Shown piece by piece: positions 8,152 through 16,518 of a stretch of DNA of 64,000 nucleotides. The position numbers and the translations under genes are program-made. This DNA comes from Flavisolibacter tropicus (GTDB lineage Bacteria > Bacteroidota > Bacteroidia > Chitinophagales > Chitinophagaceae). Where the stretch lies: positions 1,116,001 to 1,180,000 of the forward strand of contig NZ_CP011390.1 of NCBI RefSeq assembly GCF_001644645.1, given 5' to 3'. The notes below the pieces were generated by a model, which was not told the DNA's origin, made no database searches, and saw only the letters and a program-made list of their open reading frames with translations. The stretch's first letter is position 1. Each line of letters starts with the position of its first letter.

Positions 8152-8682
8152 CTAACTCCACCCTTTCTGCTCACGCAGACTTGTAATATGTGCGGTATGG
8201 TGCCGGCTATGCCATGCATACATACCCAATAAATACCATAGGGTCATTGTTTTTTTACTTTCCGGGTGATAAACAGTCCGCTGCCAATCAGCATCTGTAA
8301 AGAATTTCAGGAACTCGTACCAGCGTTGGTGCAAGGCAAACAATAAGGTAAGCGAAATATTGATGGGTAAATTCTCTACGTCTTTCGTTATGGCCCACAG
8401 CTTTTCTTCATAAGGCTTAATCGTTGGATCCACCTCTGTAAACCCTAACTTAAATCGGATATACGCATTCATATGACTATCAGCCACATGATGAACTAGC
8501 TGATGCACCGTCCAGCCTCCTTCCCGGTAAGGCGTTTGCAATTGCTGTTCATCCAGATTGACCACTGCATTTTCTAATGCCTGTGGCAAAAAACGGATAT
8601 CAGCCAGCCATTGTTCTTTCTGTTCTTCAGAAAATGGCCTTGGTTCATATTGCCCTACCGGGTAGCGAGGATCTGTTTGCAT
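8152..8682 (-). CDS. YfiT/BstA-like DinB-family protein (putative bacillithiol S-transferase)
   Basis: A 176-residue protein of the DinB/YfiT four-helix metalloprotein superfamily. It has the YfiT signature GGWTVHQLVHHVADSH (residues 55-70) and YAWHSRHHTAHI near the C-terminus; the likely metal ligands are His64 or 65, His158 and His162. In Firmicutes YfiT (BstA) conjugates bacillithiol to electrophiles. This window also encodes BshC, the last enzyme of bacillithiol synthesis, which supports the same role here, but activity is inferred from family. The gene is 9 bases after the FKBP gene in a reverse-strand operon. Confidence 0.8.
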   Translation of the reverse strand: MQTDPRYPVGQYEPRPFSEEQKEQWLADIRFLPQALENAVVNLDEQQLQTPYREGGWTVHQLVHHVADSHMNAYIRFKLGFTEVDPTIKPYEEKLWAITKDVENLPINISLTLLFALHQRWYEFLKFFTDADWQRTVYHPESKKTMTLWYLLGMYAWHSRHHTAHITSLREQKGWS

Positions 8683-8691
8683 TTGTATGAA

Positions 8692-9129
8692 TTAGTCTAA
8701 AACTTTGATCAATTCTACATCAAATACCAATGTAGCACCACCAGGTATACCAGCTCCGGCACCTCTATCACCATACCCAAGATTAGAAGGTATCCATAAA
8801 CGCCACTTACTTCCTTCACTCATCATAGGCAACACAATCTGCCAGCCTTGGATTAACTGGTTTACACGTGCCTCAAACGGTTGCCCTCTTTTATAAGAAG
8901 AGTCAAACTCTTTTCCATCCAACAATGCGCCAGCATAATGCGCTCTAACCATAGAGTTCACTCGAGGTTTAGCCCCAGTGCCTTCTTGCAATACCGCGTA
9001 CTGCAAACCTTCTGGTAATTCAGTTATGCCTTCTTTGGTTTTATTAGTGGCCAGGAAGGCCGCACCTTCTTCTTTCTGTTTATTGATTTTATCCATCATA
9101 GCTTTCTGTAATTTTTCTTGCAGATTCAT
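8692..9129 (-). CDS. FKBP-type peptidyl-prolyl cis-trans isomerase, probably cytoplasmic
   Basis: A 145-residue FKBP with no signal peptide. After an amphipathic N-terminal segment of about 40 residues, the FKBP core contains VRAHYAGALLDGKEFDSSY, then GQPFEARV, LIQGWQIVLPMM, WRLWIPSNLGYGDRGAG and IPGGATLVFDVELI, all hallmarks of the fold and active-site pocket. The arrangement resembles the small Bacteroidota FKBPs related to FklB. It would catalyse proline isomerisation and may act as a folding helper. It lies 8 bases downstream of the ABC ATPase gene. Confidence 0.9.
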   Translation of the reverse strand: MNLQEKLQKAMMDKINKQKEEGAAFLATNKTKEGITELPEGLQYAVLQEGTGAKPRVNSMVRAHYAGALLDGKEFDSSYKRGQPFEARVNQLIQGWQIVLPMMSEGSKWRLWIPSNLGYGDRGAGAGIPGGATLVFDVELIKVLD

Positions 9130-9137
9130 AAATCAAT

Positions 9138-9898
9138 TTATTCTTCTTGTAAAGAATGTCCGGTTAATGAAATAAACACATCTTCCAGGTTGGCTTTTTT
9201 TACCTCTTTAGGTCGCTCAAAACCTGTAGATACCAAATCATCAATTAGTTTATCGGGCGTAGCCAATGCTACAATCTTACCTGCATTCATAATGGCTACC
9301 CTATCACACAAGTACTCGGCTTCATCCATATAATGTGTAGTAATAATTACCGTTGTACCAGCTTTACGTATCTCACGTATCAATTCCCACAAATTACGCC
9401 TCGCCTGCGGATCTAGTCCTGTTGTTGGTTCATCTAAGAAAATAACCTTTGGCTGATTGATCAAAGTGGTAGCTACAGAAAAACGTTGCTTTTGGCCACC
9501 ACTCAACTCTTTTACTTTTGCCTTTGTCTTATCTGTAAGGTTTACTTTCTTCAATAGTTCCATGGCATCAACCTTTCGATTGTATAAACCTGAGAATAAT
9601 TCAATTAGCTCCAACAGGTTTAAACTTGGATAAAAACCACTGGTTTGCAGTTGCACCCCAATAATTTTCTTTATCTCATTGGGCGACTGATCCAAGTCAA
9701 TGCCATCTACAAAGACCTTACCTTGAGACTTATCACGTAAGGTTTCAATGATCTCCAGTGTCGTGGATTTGCCAGCGCCATTAGGACCTAAGAGGCCAAA
9801 GATCTCACCCTCATATACTTCAAACGAGATGCCTTTGACCGCTTCAAAACTTCCGTAACTCTTTTTAAATCCTTTACCGAAATGATTACCTTATTCAT
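9138..9898 (-). CDS. ABC transporter ATP-binding protein with an apparent 1-base frameshift
   Basis: The gene starts at ATG 9898 and encodes [13 protein letters not shown], then loses frame at an A-run (plus-strand T-run 9862-9866). With one extra A the next frame continues [13 protein letters not shown] and the Walker A GPNGAGKS, giving 253 residues. The LSGGQ signature, Walker B VIFLDEP and H-loop TTHYM are all intact, and the C-terminal segment resembles ABC-2 exporter ATPases (DrrA/CcmA type). No permease gene is next to it. The ATG overlaps the fbp stop in an ATGA arrangement, so translation is probably coupled. A truncated ORF from a TTG at 9695 lacks Walker A and is unlikely to be a product. 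Confidence 0.8.
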
Positions 9899-10929
9899 GC
9901 CTGAACAGTTGAAGCAACAGTAGTTGTACAACTTTCCAATTCATCCATCATTTGGCTGCTACCTACAAAAAACGGAGAACGCTGATGCAATTCGGAAGGC
10001 TCAATATCTAAAATAGGTTGTATACCATTCGTAGCTCTTCCTCCTGCTACTTCTACGATAAAGGCAAATGGATTACACTCGTATAACAAACGCAGCTTAC
10101 CCTTTGGCTTATCAATTGTACCAGGGTACATGAAAATGCCTCCTTTAATCAGGTTGCGGTGAACATCGGCAACCATGCTACCTATATAGCGTTGGGTATA
10201 AGGTCCGCCATTATCTTTTGTCTTGTTTTGACACAAATTGATATACTTCTTCACCCCATCTTCCAGTTGGAAGAAGTTGCCATGATTAACAGAGTAAATC
10301 TTTCCAGAGTCTGGACATTTAAGATTTGGATGACTTAAGCAAAATTCACCAATAGATGGATCTAGGGTAAAGCCATTCACTCCACGACGAGTAGCATATA
10401 CCAACATGGTGGAAGAACCATAGATCACATAACCAGCAGCAACCTGATTTCTACCTTTTTGCAGGAAGTCTTCTTTAGTTACAGGAGTGCCTTTAGGAGA
10501 AATACGTCTGTATACAGAGAAAATAGTTCCAATAGAAACGTTCACATCAATATTGCCGCTGCCATCTAATGGGTCAAAAAGACAAACATATTTTGATTGA
10601 TTACTTACATCGTCATCAAAGGCTACAAAATCATCCAACTCTTCTGAAGCTATACCAGCACAGCTTACACCGCGCTGCAACACACCCATAAACTGGTTAT
10701 TAGCATAAACATCCAGCTTTTTCACCTCTTCGCCCTGCACGTTTACCGTACCGGCATCACCTAAGATGTCTACTAACCCAGCTTTATTTACTTCTACATT
10801 AACGCGCTTTGCAGCTAGGCCTATATCCCGCAACAAGGAACTAAGTTCACCGGTTGCATGGGGCAAATTGCGAAGTGATTGGATAGTAAATTCGTCTAGG
10901 GTTAAAACTGTACGATTAATAGAGCTCAT
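9895..10929 (-). CDS. fbp: Class 1 fructose-1,6-bisphosphatase
   Basis: A 344-residue enzyme that hydrolyses fructose 1,6-bisphosphate to fructose 6-phosphate, the committed step of gluconeogenesis. It carries the metal- and phosphate-binding DPLDGSGN at 119-126 (DPLDGSSN in most family members), the acidic SEELDD at 95-100, and the substrate-site segment [20 protein letters not shown] near the C-terminus. Length fits class 1 enzymes. It is the first gene of a reverse-strand operon and has a well-formed promoter about 27 bases upstream of its ATG. Its stop overlaps the ABC ATPase start by 4 bases. Confidence 0.95.
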   Translation of the reverse strand: MSSINRTVLTLDEFTIQSLRNLPHATGELSSLLRDIGLAAKRVNVEVNKAGLVDILGDAGTVNVQGEEVKKLDVYANNQFMGVLQRGVSCAGIASEELDDFVAFDDDVSNQSKYVCLFDPLDGSGNIDVNVSIGTIFSVYRRISPKGTPVTKEDFLQKGRNQVAAGYVIYGSSTMLVYATRRGVNGFTLDPSIGEFCLSHPNLKCPDSGKIYSVNHGNFFQLEDGVKKYINLCQNKTKDNGGPYTQRYIGSMVADVHRNLIKGGIFMYPGTIDKPKGKLRLLYECNPFAFIVEVAGGRATNGIQPILDIEPSELHQRSPFFVGSSQMMDELESCTTTVASTVQA

Positions 10930-10955
10930 TTTGAGTGTGGTTTATAATATATTGG

Positions 10956-10985
10956 CAAAAGTAAGGGTATTAATATCGTGTACAA
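10956..10985 (-). promoter_or_regulatory. Bacteroidota-type promoter of the fbp operon
   Basis: On the reverse strand: TTG (10985-10983), a 19-base spacer, then TACTTTTG (10963-10956) followed by C. Both elements and spacing match the -33/-7 consensus of Bacteroidota sigma factor, 26 bases upstream of the fbp ATG. This is the best promoter in the window. Confidence 0.65.
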
Positions 10986-11126
10986 GGTAGCTAAACAGGC
11001 AATTTCGCTACCAATGCTCCTACTTTTTATGAGGAGTTTTATTTATAGATATCCTAGTCTTTTACTATACTTTTAAAATTATCTTGTTTCGTTTATTAAA
11101 TTTATAGCCCCTATTTAAATACAATT

Positions 11127-11837
11127 ATGAAACAAAACCTCTTACTGCTTATTCTTATTTTACCTGTTTTGTCATTTGCTCAAGAACTGAAACTGGTGAG
11201 AAATAAACTTTCATACTCTTTAACTGAAAACTATTATGTTCTGTGGAGTAACAAAAAAGTAAAACATGGATCCTATAAAGTTGTTGATGACAAAAACAGG
11301 GTGCTTGTAAAAGGGAATTATAACAATGCCGTAAAAGACGGTATATGGGAATACTATAATGACAATGGCACGCTGACTCAGAAATACGACTTTTCGAATA
11401 GCTTACTCCTGCAATTTTCTGGCGACTCCCTCTCTATTGTAAAATCCAGTTATGAACTTTTCAACAAACCCCAAAAAGATGATGTAATCGACGTTCCTTA
11501 TAAAATAGGGGGAGATTTTTATCTTTTAAGTCTCTTATACAGCCAGAAGAACATTCCACAAGATATAGTAAAAGACAAACTCAACGTTGTAATGACCTAT
11601 ATTCTAACAATCTCTGAGAAAGGTAAATTAGAAGATTGGACCGCAATATATAAAGGGGAGTATTTTGATCAAACAGTTCATGAGTCTGTTAAAAACTTAC
11701 CTGCCGATGCTTATGAATTCAATCCAGCAATGGTAAATAATGTGCCCGTAAAGAGTAAACTGATTTATACCGTTAACCTGAATTATGACATGATTCAAGT
11801 ACCACGTATGAACTATATTGTAACACAGAAAAATTAA
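11127..11837 (+). CDS. Secreted protein with MORN-like repeats, function unknown
   Basis: A 236-residue protein starting with a clear signal peptide (hydrophobic LLLLILILPVLS then FAQ), so it is exported. Residues about 45-95 contain two MORN/YwqK-like elements (KHGSYKVVDDKNRV and KDGIWEYYNDNGTL), short beta-hairpins also seen in YwqK-type proteins. The C-terminal half (about 120-236) includes a TILTISEKGKLEDW strand pattern that resembles TonB C-terminal-like domains, but this is tentative. It stands alone and is followed by a perfect 18-bp hairpin. Confidence 0.6.
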   Translation: MKQNLLLLILILPVLSFAQELKLVRNKLSYSLTENYYVLWSNKKVKHGSYKVVDDKNRVLVKGNYNNAVKDGIWEYYNDNGTLTQKYDFSNSLLLQFSGDSLSIVKSSYELFNKPQKDDVIDVPYKIGGDFYLLSLLYSQKNIPQDIVKDKLNVVMTYILTISEKGKLEDWTAIYKGEYFDQTVHESVKNLPADAYEFNPAMVNNVPVKSKLIYTVNLNYDMIQVPRMNYIVTQKN

Positions 11838-11846
11838 TACTTCAGA

Positions 11847-11891
11847 AATAGCGGCACGATCAAGCATTAAAGACTTGATCGTGCCGCTATT
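11847..11891 (+). terminator. Perfect 18-bp hairpin downstream of the secreted MORN-like protein
   Basis: AATAGCGGCACGATCAAG pairs with its exact complement across a 9-base loop. A T-run begins only about 5 bases later (CACAATTTT), so it may be a terminator or an RNA-stability hairpin. Confidence 0.6.
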
Positions 11892-12074
11892 CACAATTTT
11901 AATAAGTAAGATTGACTATTAAGCAATTCAGGCAAATAAGCAAATACTACAATCTTCTTCCTTTATTTACATCGCCAGTCTTTGCTTCCATATCAAGAGA
12001 GATGAACAAGAGTGCTTAAAAAAATCAACAATCAGCCTATCATTTAGGCATCTTTGTTGTAAAGTTCAGCATTC

Positions 12075-13331
12075 ATGAAAGTATTCAAATTTGGCGGGGC
12101 CTCTGTTAGCACCTTAGAACGCATTCAAAACCTACCTACTATTCTGGAACAATATAAAAGTGAAAAACTACTGATTGTTGTTTCAGCTATGGGAAAAACC
12201 ACCAATGCACTGGAGAAAGTAGTAGAAGCATTTTTTGAAGGTAAGAAAGAAGAAGCCTTACAACTTTTTGAAAACCTGAAGCATCAGCATTCCCAACTAG
12301 CTGAACAACTACTAGGAAAACCGCTAGATCAATTAATAGACTTTTATACTGAAATAGAATGGTTATTACATGACAAACCTGTACGCGGATTTGATTACTA
12401 CTACGACCAGGTAGTATGTGTAGGCGAATTGCTTTCTACGTGTATTGTTAGTCATTATTTAAACCATTCAGGTGTACATAACCAATGGGTTGATGTAAGA
12501 GATGTCTTACGCACAGATAATAATTTCAGAGATGCGAATATTGACTGGACTTTTAGTAAAAATAAAGTAAAGGATACCATTGAGCCTCTTTTACAAAAAA
12601 GTAGCATCGTACTAACACAAGGCTTCATTGGTGCCACAGATGAAAATGAGAGTACTACACTTGGCCGGGAAGGAAGTGATTATACAGCAGCCGTTTTTGC
12701 CAACCTACTAGATGCCGAATGCCAAACCATTTGGAAAGATGTACAAGGTGTAATGAATGCCGACCCCAAACTATATAGTAAAGCCCAATGGATACAGGAG
12801 TTGAATTACAATGAAATGATAGAAATGGCCTACTATGGTGCCCAGGTCATTCACCCCAAAACCATAAAACCACTTCAAAACAAAGGCATTCCCTTGTATG
12901 TAAAGTCATTTATTCATCCGAAGGAAGAAGGAACCTATATCCATAATGCTAGAATTGAAAACCTACCTCCTATTATTGTTTATAAAGAAAACCAGGCGTT
13001 GGTGCAGCTAAGCTCCCGCGACTTTTCGTTTGTGGGAGAAGGCTTAACGGCCAAGGTGTACAACATATTTGAAAGCCTCAAATTCAAACCCAACCTGACA
13101 CAAAATGCTGCCATCAGTATGCTTTGTGTGGTAGATAATCAAAGCGATAAGGTGGAGAACTTTGCTTTGCGTACATCTGACTTCTTTGATGTACAAGTAC
13201 AAAAAGACCTAACGCTATTGACTATCCGCCATTATAATGATACCATACTACAAGAACTTTGTGGAACCCGGTCAGTGTTACTAAAACAGCAAACACCTGA
13301 AACGATACAAGTACTGCTGGATAAGGTATAG
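12075..13331 (+). CDS. Aspartate kinase (monofunctional)
   Basis: A 418-residue aspartokinase, phosphorylating aspartate at the head of the lysine/threonine/methionine pathway. Evidence is the N-terminal KFGGASV (5-11), the VSAMGKTTN nucleotide-site segment, the substrate loop TTLGREGSDYTA, and WKDVQGVMNADPK before YYGAQVIHPKT. A C-terminal ACT-type regulatory region of about 120 residues follows, so feedback control is expected. There is no fused homoserine dehydrogenase. The gene is alone and its downstream gap is strikingly purine-rich. Confidence 0.92.
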   Translation: MKVFKFGGASVSTLERIQNLPTILEQYKSEKLLIVVSAMGKTTNALEKVVEAFFEGKKEEALQLFENLKHQHSQLAEQLLGKPLDQLIDFYTEIEWLLHDKPVRGFDYYYDQVVCVGELLSTCIVSHYLNHSGVHNQWVDVRDVLRTDNNFRDANIDWTFSKNKVKDTIEPLLQKSSIVLTQGFIGATDENESTTLGREGSDYTAAVFANLLDAECQTIWKDVQGVMNADPKLYSKAQWIQELNYNEMIEMAYYGAQVIHPKTIKPLQNKGIPLYVKSFIHPKEEGTYIHNARIENLPPIIVYKENQALVQLSSRDFSFVGEGLTAKVYNIFESLKFKPNLTQNAAISMLCVVDNQSDKVENFALRTSDFFDVQVQKDLTLLTIRHYNDTILQELCGTRSVLLKQQTPETIQVLLDKV

Positions 13332-13510
13332 AGCGCAAAGAATAATGAACATGGGAATAGGAATAAAGAAGGAAAAATTGGAAAGGTGAAATTTGAATTG
13401 AGAAATGAAGGAGAAAGAATTAGGGATTGGGAAATGAGAAAAGGGAAAAATCAAGGGAGAATGAATAATGAGTGATGAGTAATGAGAATTGAGCGGGAGG
13501 GTTTTGTATC
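13332..13510. other. Purine-rich intergenic tract with almost no C on the plus strand
   Basis: For about 170 bases after the aspartate kinase stop, the plus strand is nearly all A, G and T, with about five C. Short words such as GGAA, GAGAAA and AATGAG recur. No gene or hairpin is evident. Together with the 22-bp-period repeat that follows, it fills the 570-bp gap before the L,D-transpeptidase gene. Confidence 0.5.
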
Positions 13511-13643
13511 TTTAAGCTCTTCTCATTAAGGGCATATTCCGTGCTTTTTATTACATTTTTTTATTATTTCATGCTGCTTGCAGGCTGGCTGCCCACACAG
13601 TGTACCGTGGCAAGGGGGCAGGTTAACCGGTTGAGGAAGGGAA

Positions 13644-13756
13644 TTGATACGGAGTTAAGTAGGCTTCCATACGGAGTAACTAAGGAGTGGATACGGAGTA
13701 ACCATGAAGGGACAGAGGAGTGGCCATGAAGGAACAGAGGAGTGGCCATGAAGGAA
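13644..13756. repeat. 22-bp (2 x 11) periodic repeat array
   Basis: The word TACGGAGT occurs at 13648, 13670 and 13692, then CCATGAAGG at 13702, 13724 and 13746: all at 22-bp steps. The last two full units (13702-13723 and 13724-13745) differ by a single base. Sliced at 11 bp, nearly every piece carries GGAG or GAAG at the same phase. Two overlapping short ORFs here are products of the repeat, not genes. Spacing and core resemble the arrays at 0.3 and 44.35 kb. Confidence 0.7.
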
Positions 13757-13827
13757 GTACCAAGGATTAATGAGATTTGGGGAAGGATTGACAGGATTAG
13801 AAAGAGTATGATTTTGATTTACTCCAT

Positions 13828-13851
13828 AAAAAAGCACCCCTTAAGGAGTGC
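13828..13851 (-). terminator. Rho-independent terminator of the L,D-transpeptidase gene
   Basis: On the reverse strand GCACTCC-TTAA-GGGGTGC forms a 7-bp stem (one U-G pair) followed by TTTTTT, about 54 bases after the stop codon. Confidence 0.75.
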
Positions 13852-13904
13852 ACTTAAATTATAAGAAAGTTTGAATTAATACCATGCCGTGCTAGAACTC
13901 CCCT

Positions 13905-15089
13905 TTAAGGACCAGGAGTATGAGAGGCCGGTTCAATCACAAAGCCTTGTTTGATTTTCTTCGCTACAGGTTTCTCCTGTAATATAGCAGGCTGCCAGGT
14001 AGGCATTTGTTCTAAAACAGTGATCAATTCATCGTCAAAGTCTTCGTTTACACCCTTTAAAACTTTAAAATTAGTAGGCGTACCATCAACATCAACAATA
14101 AACTCAACTTGCACGTAGGCTTTTTTGGTACCAGCTGGTAATGACTTTGACAAGGCATGTCCCATTTGAGCAAGGTATTTCAAAAAACCATCTCCACCGC
14201 CGCCAGTGAAATAAGGCCAAACATTCACCACATCTGCCACTTCTTTAATATCACGATTACGATGAGGAACAGGCACCTTTTTTACAGGTGGCGGAGGCGG
14301 TACTTTTTTAGACAAATTGGCAAACATATAATCACCCTGCGGGTTGATCATAATAACCGGCAATTGATGAGTAAGCTCAAAATGATCATACACGCTTTCC
14401 AATCGATCAGCAAATATTCTTAACTGACCGTCTGTTTTTGTTAACTGGGCCAGGTAATCAGCACTTTTTTTATTACTATAACGGATTGGGAAAATATGAA
14501 CAGGAATAAAATCCTGACCAGAATTTTTAGCATGTGCCGCCAAAATGTATAATTCTTCAATCTGATCGTCCTTCACAGGAATGCAGCCCACTGTTACACA
14601 ACTGCCATGAATATAGATATCTCCACCCGGACGGGCACTATCACTCAGTATGCGATCTGAAGCGTTGGGATAATTTAAACCCAGAGAAAGATGATAATTA
14701 CTACGCGGATTCAATTCATTAATGTAGTAAAATCCTTCTGGCACCTGATAATCGCCTTCAATTCGCTTGGGGCCAAGTGAACCGGCTAATGCACAGATCT
14801 TATAGGTCTTAAAAAGCTTAAAAGGCTCCTTCTGGTCATTTTTTACCCATACCTCCAATTGGCCATCATACTTAAAAGAGCGGATATACATGTACTTGAC
14901 CGGCCACTCTAAACCTTTCGATATGAACTGCTTATGCAGGGTATCTTCTTTTCGCCTCAAAGCATCTCCCGGACGTGGAAGTGTACGTTGGAAATTAATA
15001 AATGAATAATCCAATTGGGCTTCAGCACCAAACAGGGTCAATGTCAACAGGACGGTGAGCAAATACTTCATACGCTTAAAACAGTTCAT
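13905..15089 (-). CDS. L,D-transpeptidase (YkuD) domain fused to a TonB-C-like domain
   Basis: A 394-residue exported protein. A signal peptide (LLTVLLTLTLFGAEAQ) is followed by a YkuD L,D-transpeptidase domain: the catalytic motif HGSCVTVGCIPV lies at 161-172 with nucleophile Cys169, and upstream are the usual GSLGPKRIEGDYQVPEGFY strands. Such enzymes cross-link or modify peptidoglycan. After a Pro-rich hinge (VPPPPPVKK, about 265-275) the last 100 residues match a TonB C-terminal-like domain (VQVEFIVDVDGT, LEQMPTWQPA). ATG 15089 or ATG 15071 could be the start; the second places the signal peptide nearer the N-terminus. It follows hppD by 49 bases. Confidence 0.8.
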   Translation of the reverse strand: MNCFKRMKYLLTVLLTLTLFGAEAQLDYSFINFQRTLPRPGDALRRKEDTLHKQFISKGLEWPVKYMYIRSFKYDGQLEVWVKNDQKEPFKLFKTYKICALAGSLGPKRIEGDYQVPEGFYYINELNPRSNYHLSLGLNYPNASDRILSDSARPGGDIYIHGSCVTVGCIPVKDDQIEELYILAAHAKNSGQDFIPVHIFPIRYSNKKSADYLAQLTKTDGQLRIFADRLESVYDHFELTHQLPVIMINPQGDYMFANLSKKVPPPPPVKKVPVPHRNRDIKEVADVVNVWPYFTGGGGDGFLKYLAQMGHALSKSLPAGTKKAYVQVEFIVDVDGTPTNFKVLKGVNEDFDDELITVLEQMPTWQPAILQEKPVAKKIKQGFVIEPASHTPGP

Positions 15090-15138
15090 ACCGTACAGGA
15101 AAATTCGTCATTCAAATGCAAAGAAATTCTCAAAATGA

Positions 15139-16272
15139 TTACAGGTTACCTCTGGCCTCTTGTTCGCGCTCTATGGCTTCAAACAAAGCTTTAAAGTTTC
15201 CTTTACCAAAGCTCTTAGCTCCTTTACGTTGAATAATCTCAAAAAACAAGGTTGGGCGGTCTTGTACCGGCTTAGAGAACAGTTGTAATAAATAACCTTC
15301 ATTATCTCTATCAACCAATATACCCAGCTCTTTTAATGGTTCCAGATCTTCATCAATATGCCCTACTCTATCTAACAAATCGTCATAATAAGAAGTTGGC
15401 ACTTTTAAAAAGTCTACTCCTCTACTCATTAAATCTCTTACGGTTTTAACAATGTCATTGGTAGCTAAAGCCACGTGTTGAACACCTTCACCATCCCAAA
15501 ACTCCAGGTATTCCTCCACTTGCGATTTCTTCTTACCCTCTGCTGGCTCATTGATAGGAAACTTCACAAAACCATTGCCATTGCTCATTACCTTACTCAT
15601 TAAGGCAGAATATTCAGTAGAAATATCCTCGTCATCAAAAGACAAGATATTTTTGAAGCCCATTACATCTTCATAAAACTTCACCCAAGGATTCATCTGG
15701 TTCCAACCTACATTACCTACGCAATGGTCTACATATAATAAGCCGGTATCTGTAGGTGCAAAATGAGGATTACTCCATGCCCTATAGCCAGGCATGAAGG
15801 CACCATTATAATTTTTACGCTCTACAAAAAGATGTACCGTATCGCCATATGTATGAATGCCGCTTAATACTACTTCACCATTAGTATCCTGAAGGCGGTG
15901 AGGCTCCATATAACTTTTACCACCACGCTTTGTTGTTTGCTCCCATGCATCTGTAGCATCGTCAACACGCAGTGCTAATATTTTCACTCCATCGCCATGT
16001 TTGTAAATATGATCGGCGATATCATTATTAGCACGGATAGGAGTAGTTAATACAAATGTCAATTTGTTCTGACGTACCACATAGCTGGCGCGATCTTTCA
16101 TACCTGTTTCAGGACCAGCATAAGCAATGGCCTGAAAACCAAAAGCACTCATATAATAATGTGCGGCCTGTTTGGCATTGCCTACATAAAATTCAACATA
16201 ATCAGTTCCTTGTAATGGCAAAAAGTCGGCAGCGGTTTGCGCTTGCTGCTTCTCAGCTGTAGCAGTTGACAT
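15139..16272 (-). CDS. hppD: 4-hydroxyphenylpyruvate dioxygenase
   Basis: A 377-residue Fe(II) dioxygenase of the VOC fold, converting 4-hydroxyphenylpyruvate to homogentisate in tyrosine breakdown. Two glyoxalase-like halves are visible. The three iron ligands are expected at His183 (LYVDHCVGNV), His266 (GVQHVALATND) and Glu345 (LFFEIIQRKG), and the C-terminal GKGNFKALFEAIEREQ helix that closes the active site is present. Length and residues fit HppD well. No other tyrosine-catabolism gene lies in the window. It may be transcribed with the downstream L,D-transpeptidase gene. Confidence 0.95.
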   Translation of the reverse strand: MSTATAEKQQAQTAADFLPLQGTDYVEFYVGNAKQAAHYYMSAFGFQAIAYAGPETGMKDRASYVVRQNKLTFVLTTPIRANNDIADHIYKHGDGVKILALRVDDATDAWEQTTKRGGKSYMEPHRLQDTNGEVVLSGIHTYGDTVHLFVERKNYNGAFMPGYRAWSNPHFAPTDTGLLYVDHCVGNVGWNQMNPWVKFYEDVMGFKNILSFDDEDISTEYSALMSKVMSNGNGFVKFPINEPAEGKKKSQVEEYLEFWDGEGVQHVALATNDIVKTVRDLMSRGVDFLKVPTSYYDDLLDRVGHIDEDLEPLKELGILVDRDNEGYLLQLFSKPVQDRPTLFFEIIQRKGAKSFGKGNFKALFEAIEREQEARGNL

Positions 16273-16518
16273 ATTCGTTTTTTAAATTTATTTTCTTAAA
16301 TACACCATGGGAAGGCTTATGTCTCGCAATCGTTTAATCAACCTTCCAATGGAGCAACAAATTTAGAAAGAATGCCTCAAACATTGGTTTAAGGTTTAAT
16401 GTTTCATGCTTAAAGACTAAAGAGAGTCCACAAGGGGAAACAAATGCATTTTACAATATCAACTTTAAACTTACTCCCAACCCTAAAAGACATTAACTTT
16501 AAAAGCACAAACAGCTTT

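Noticed and set aside
13644..13756. CRISPR array
   Set aside because: Units are contiguous at 22 bp with no unique spacers, and no cas gene is near.
13541..13837. Short ORFs on both strands over the 22-bp repeat array
   Set aside because: They arise from the repeat period and contain repeated peptide words only.
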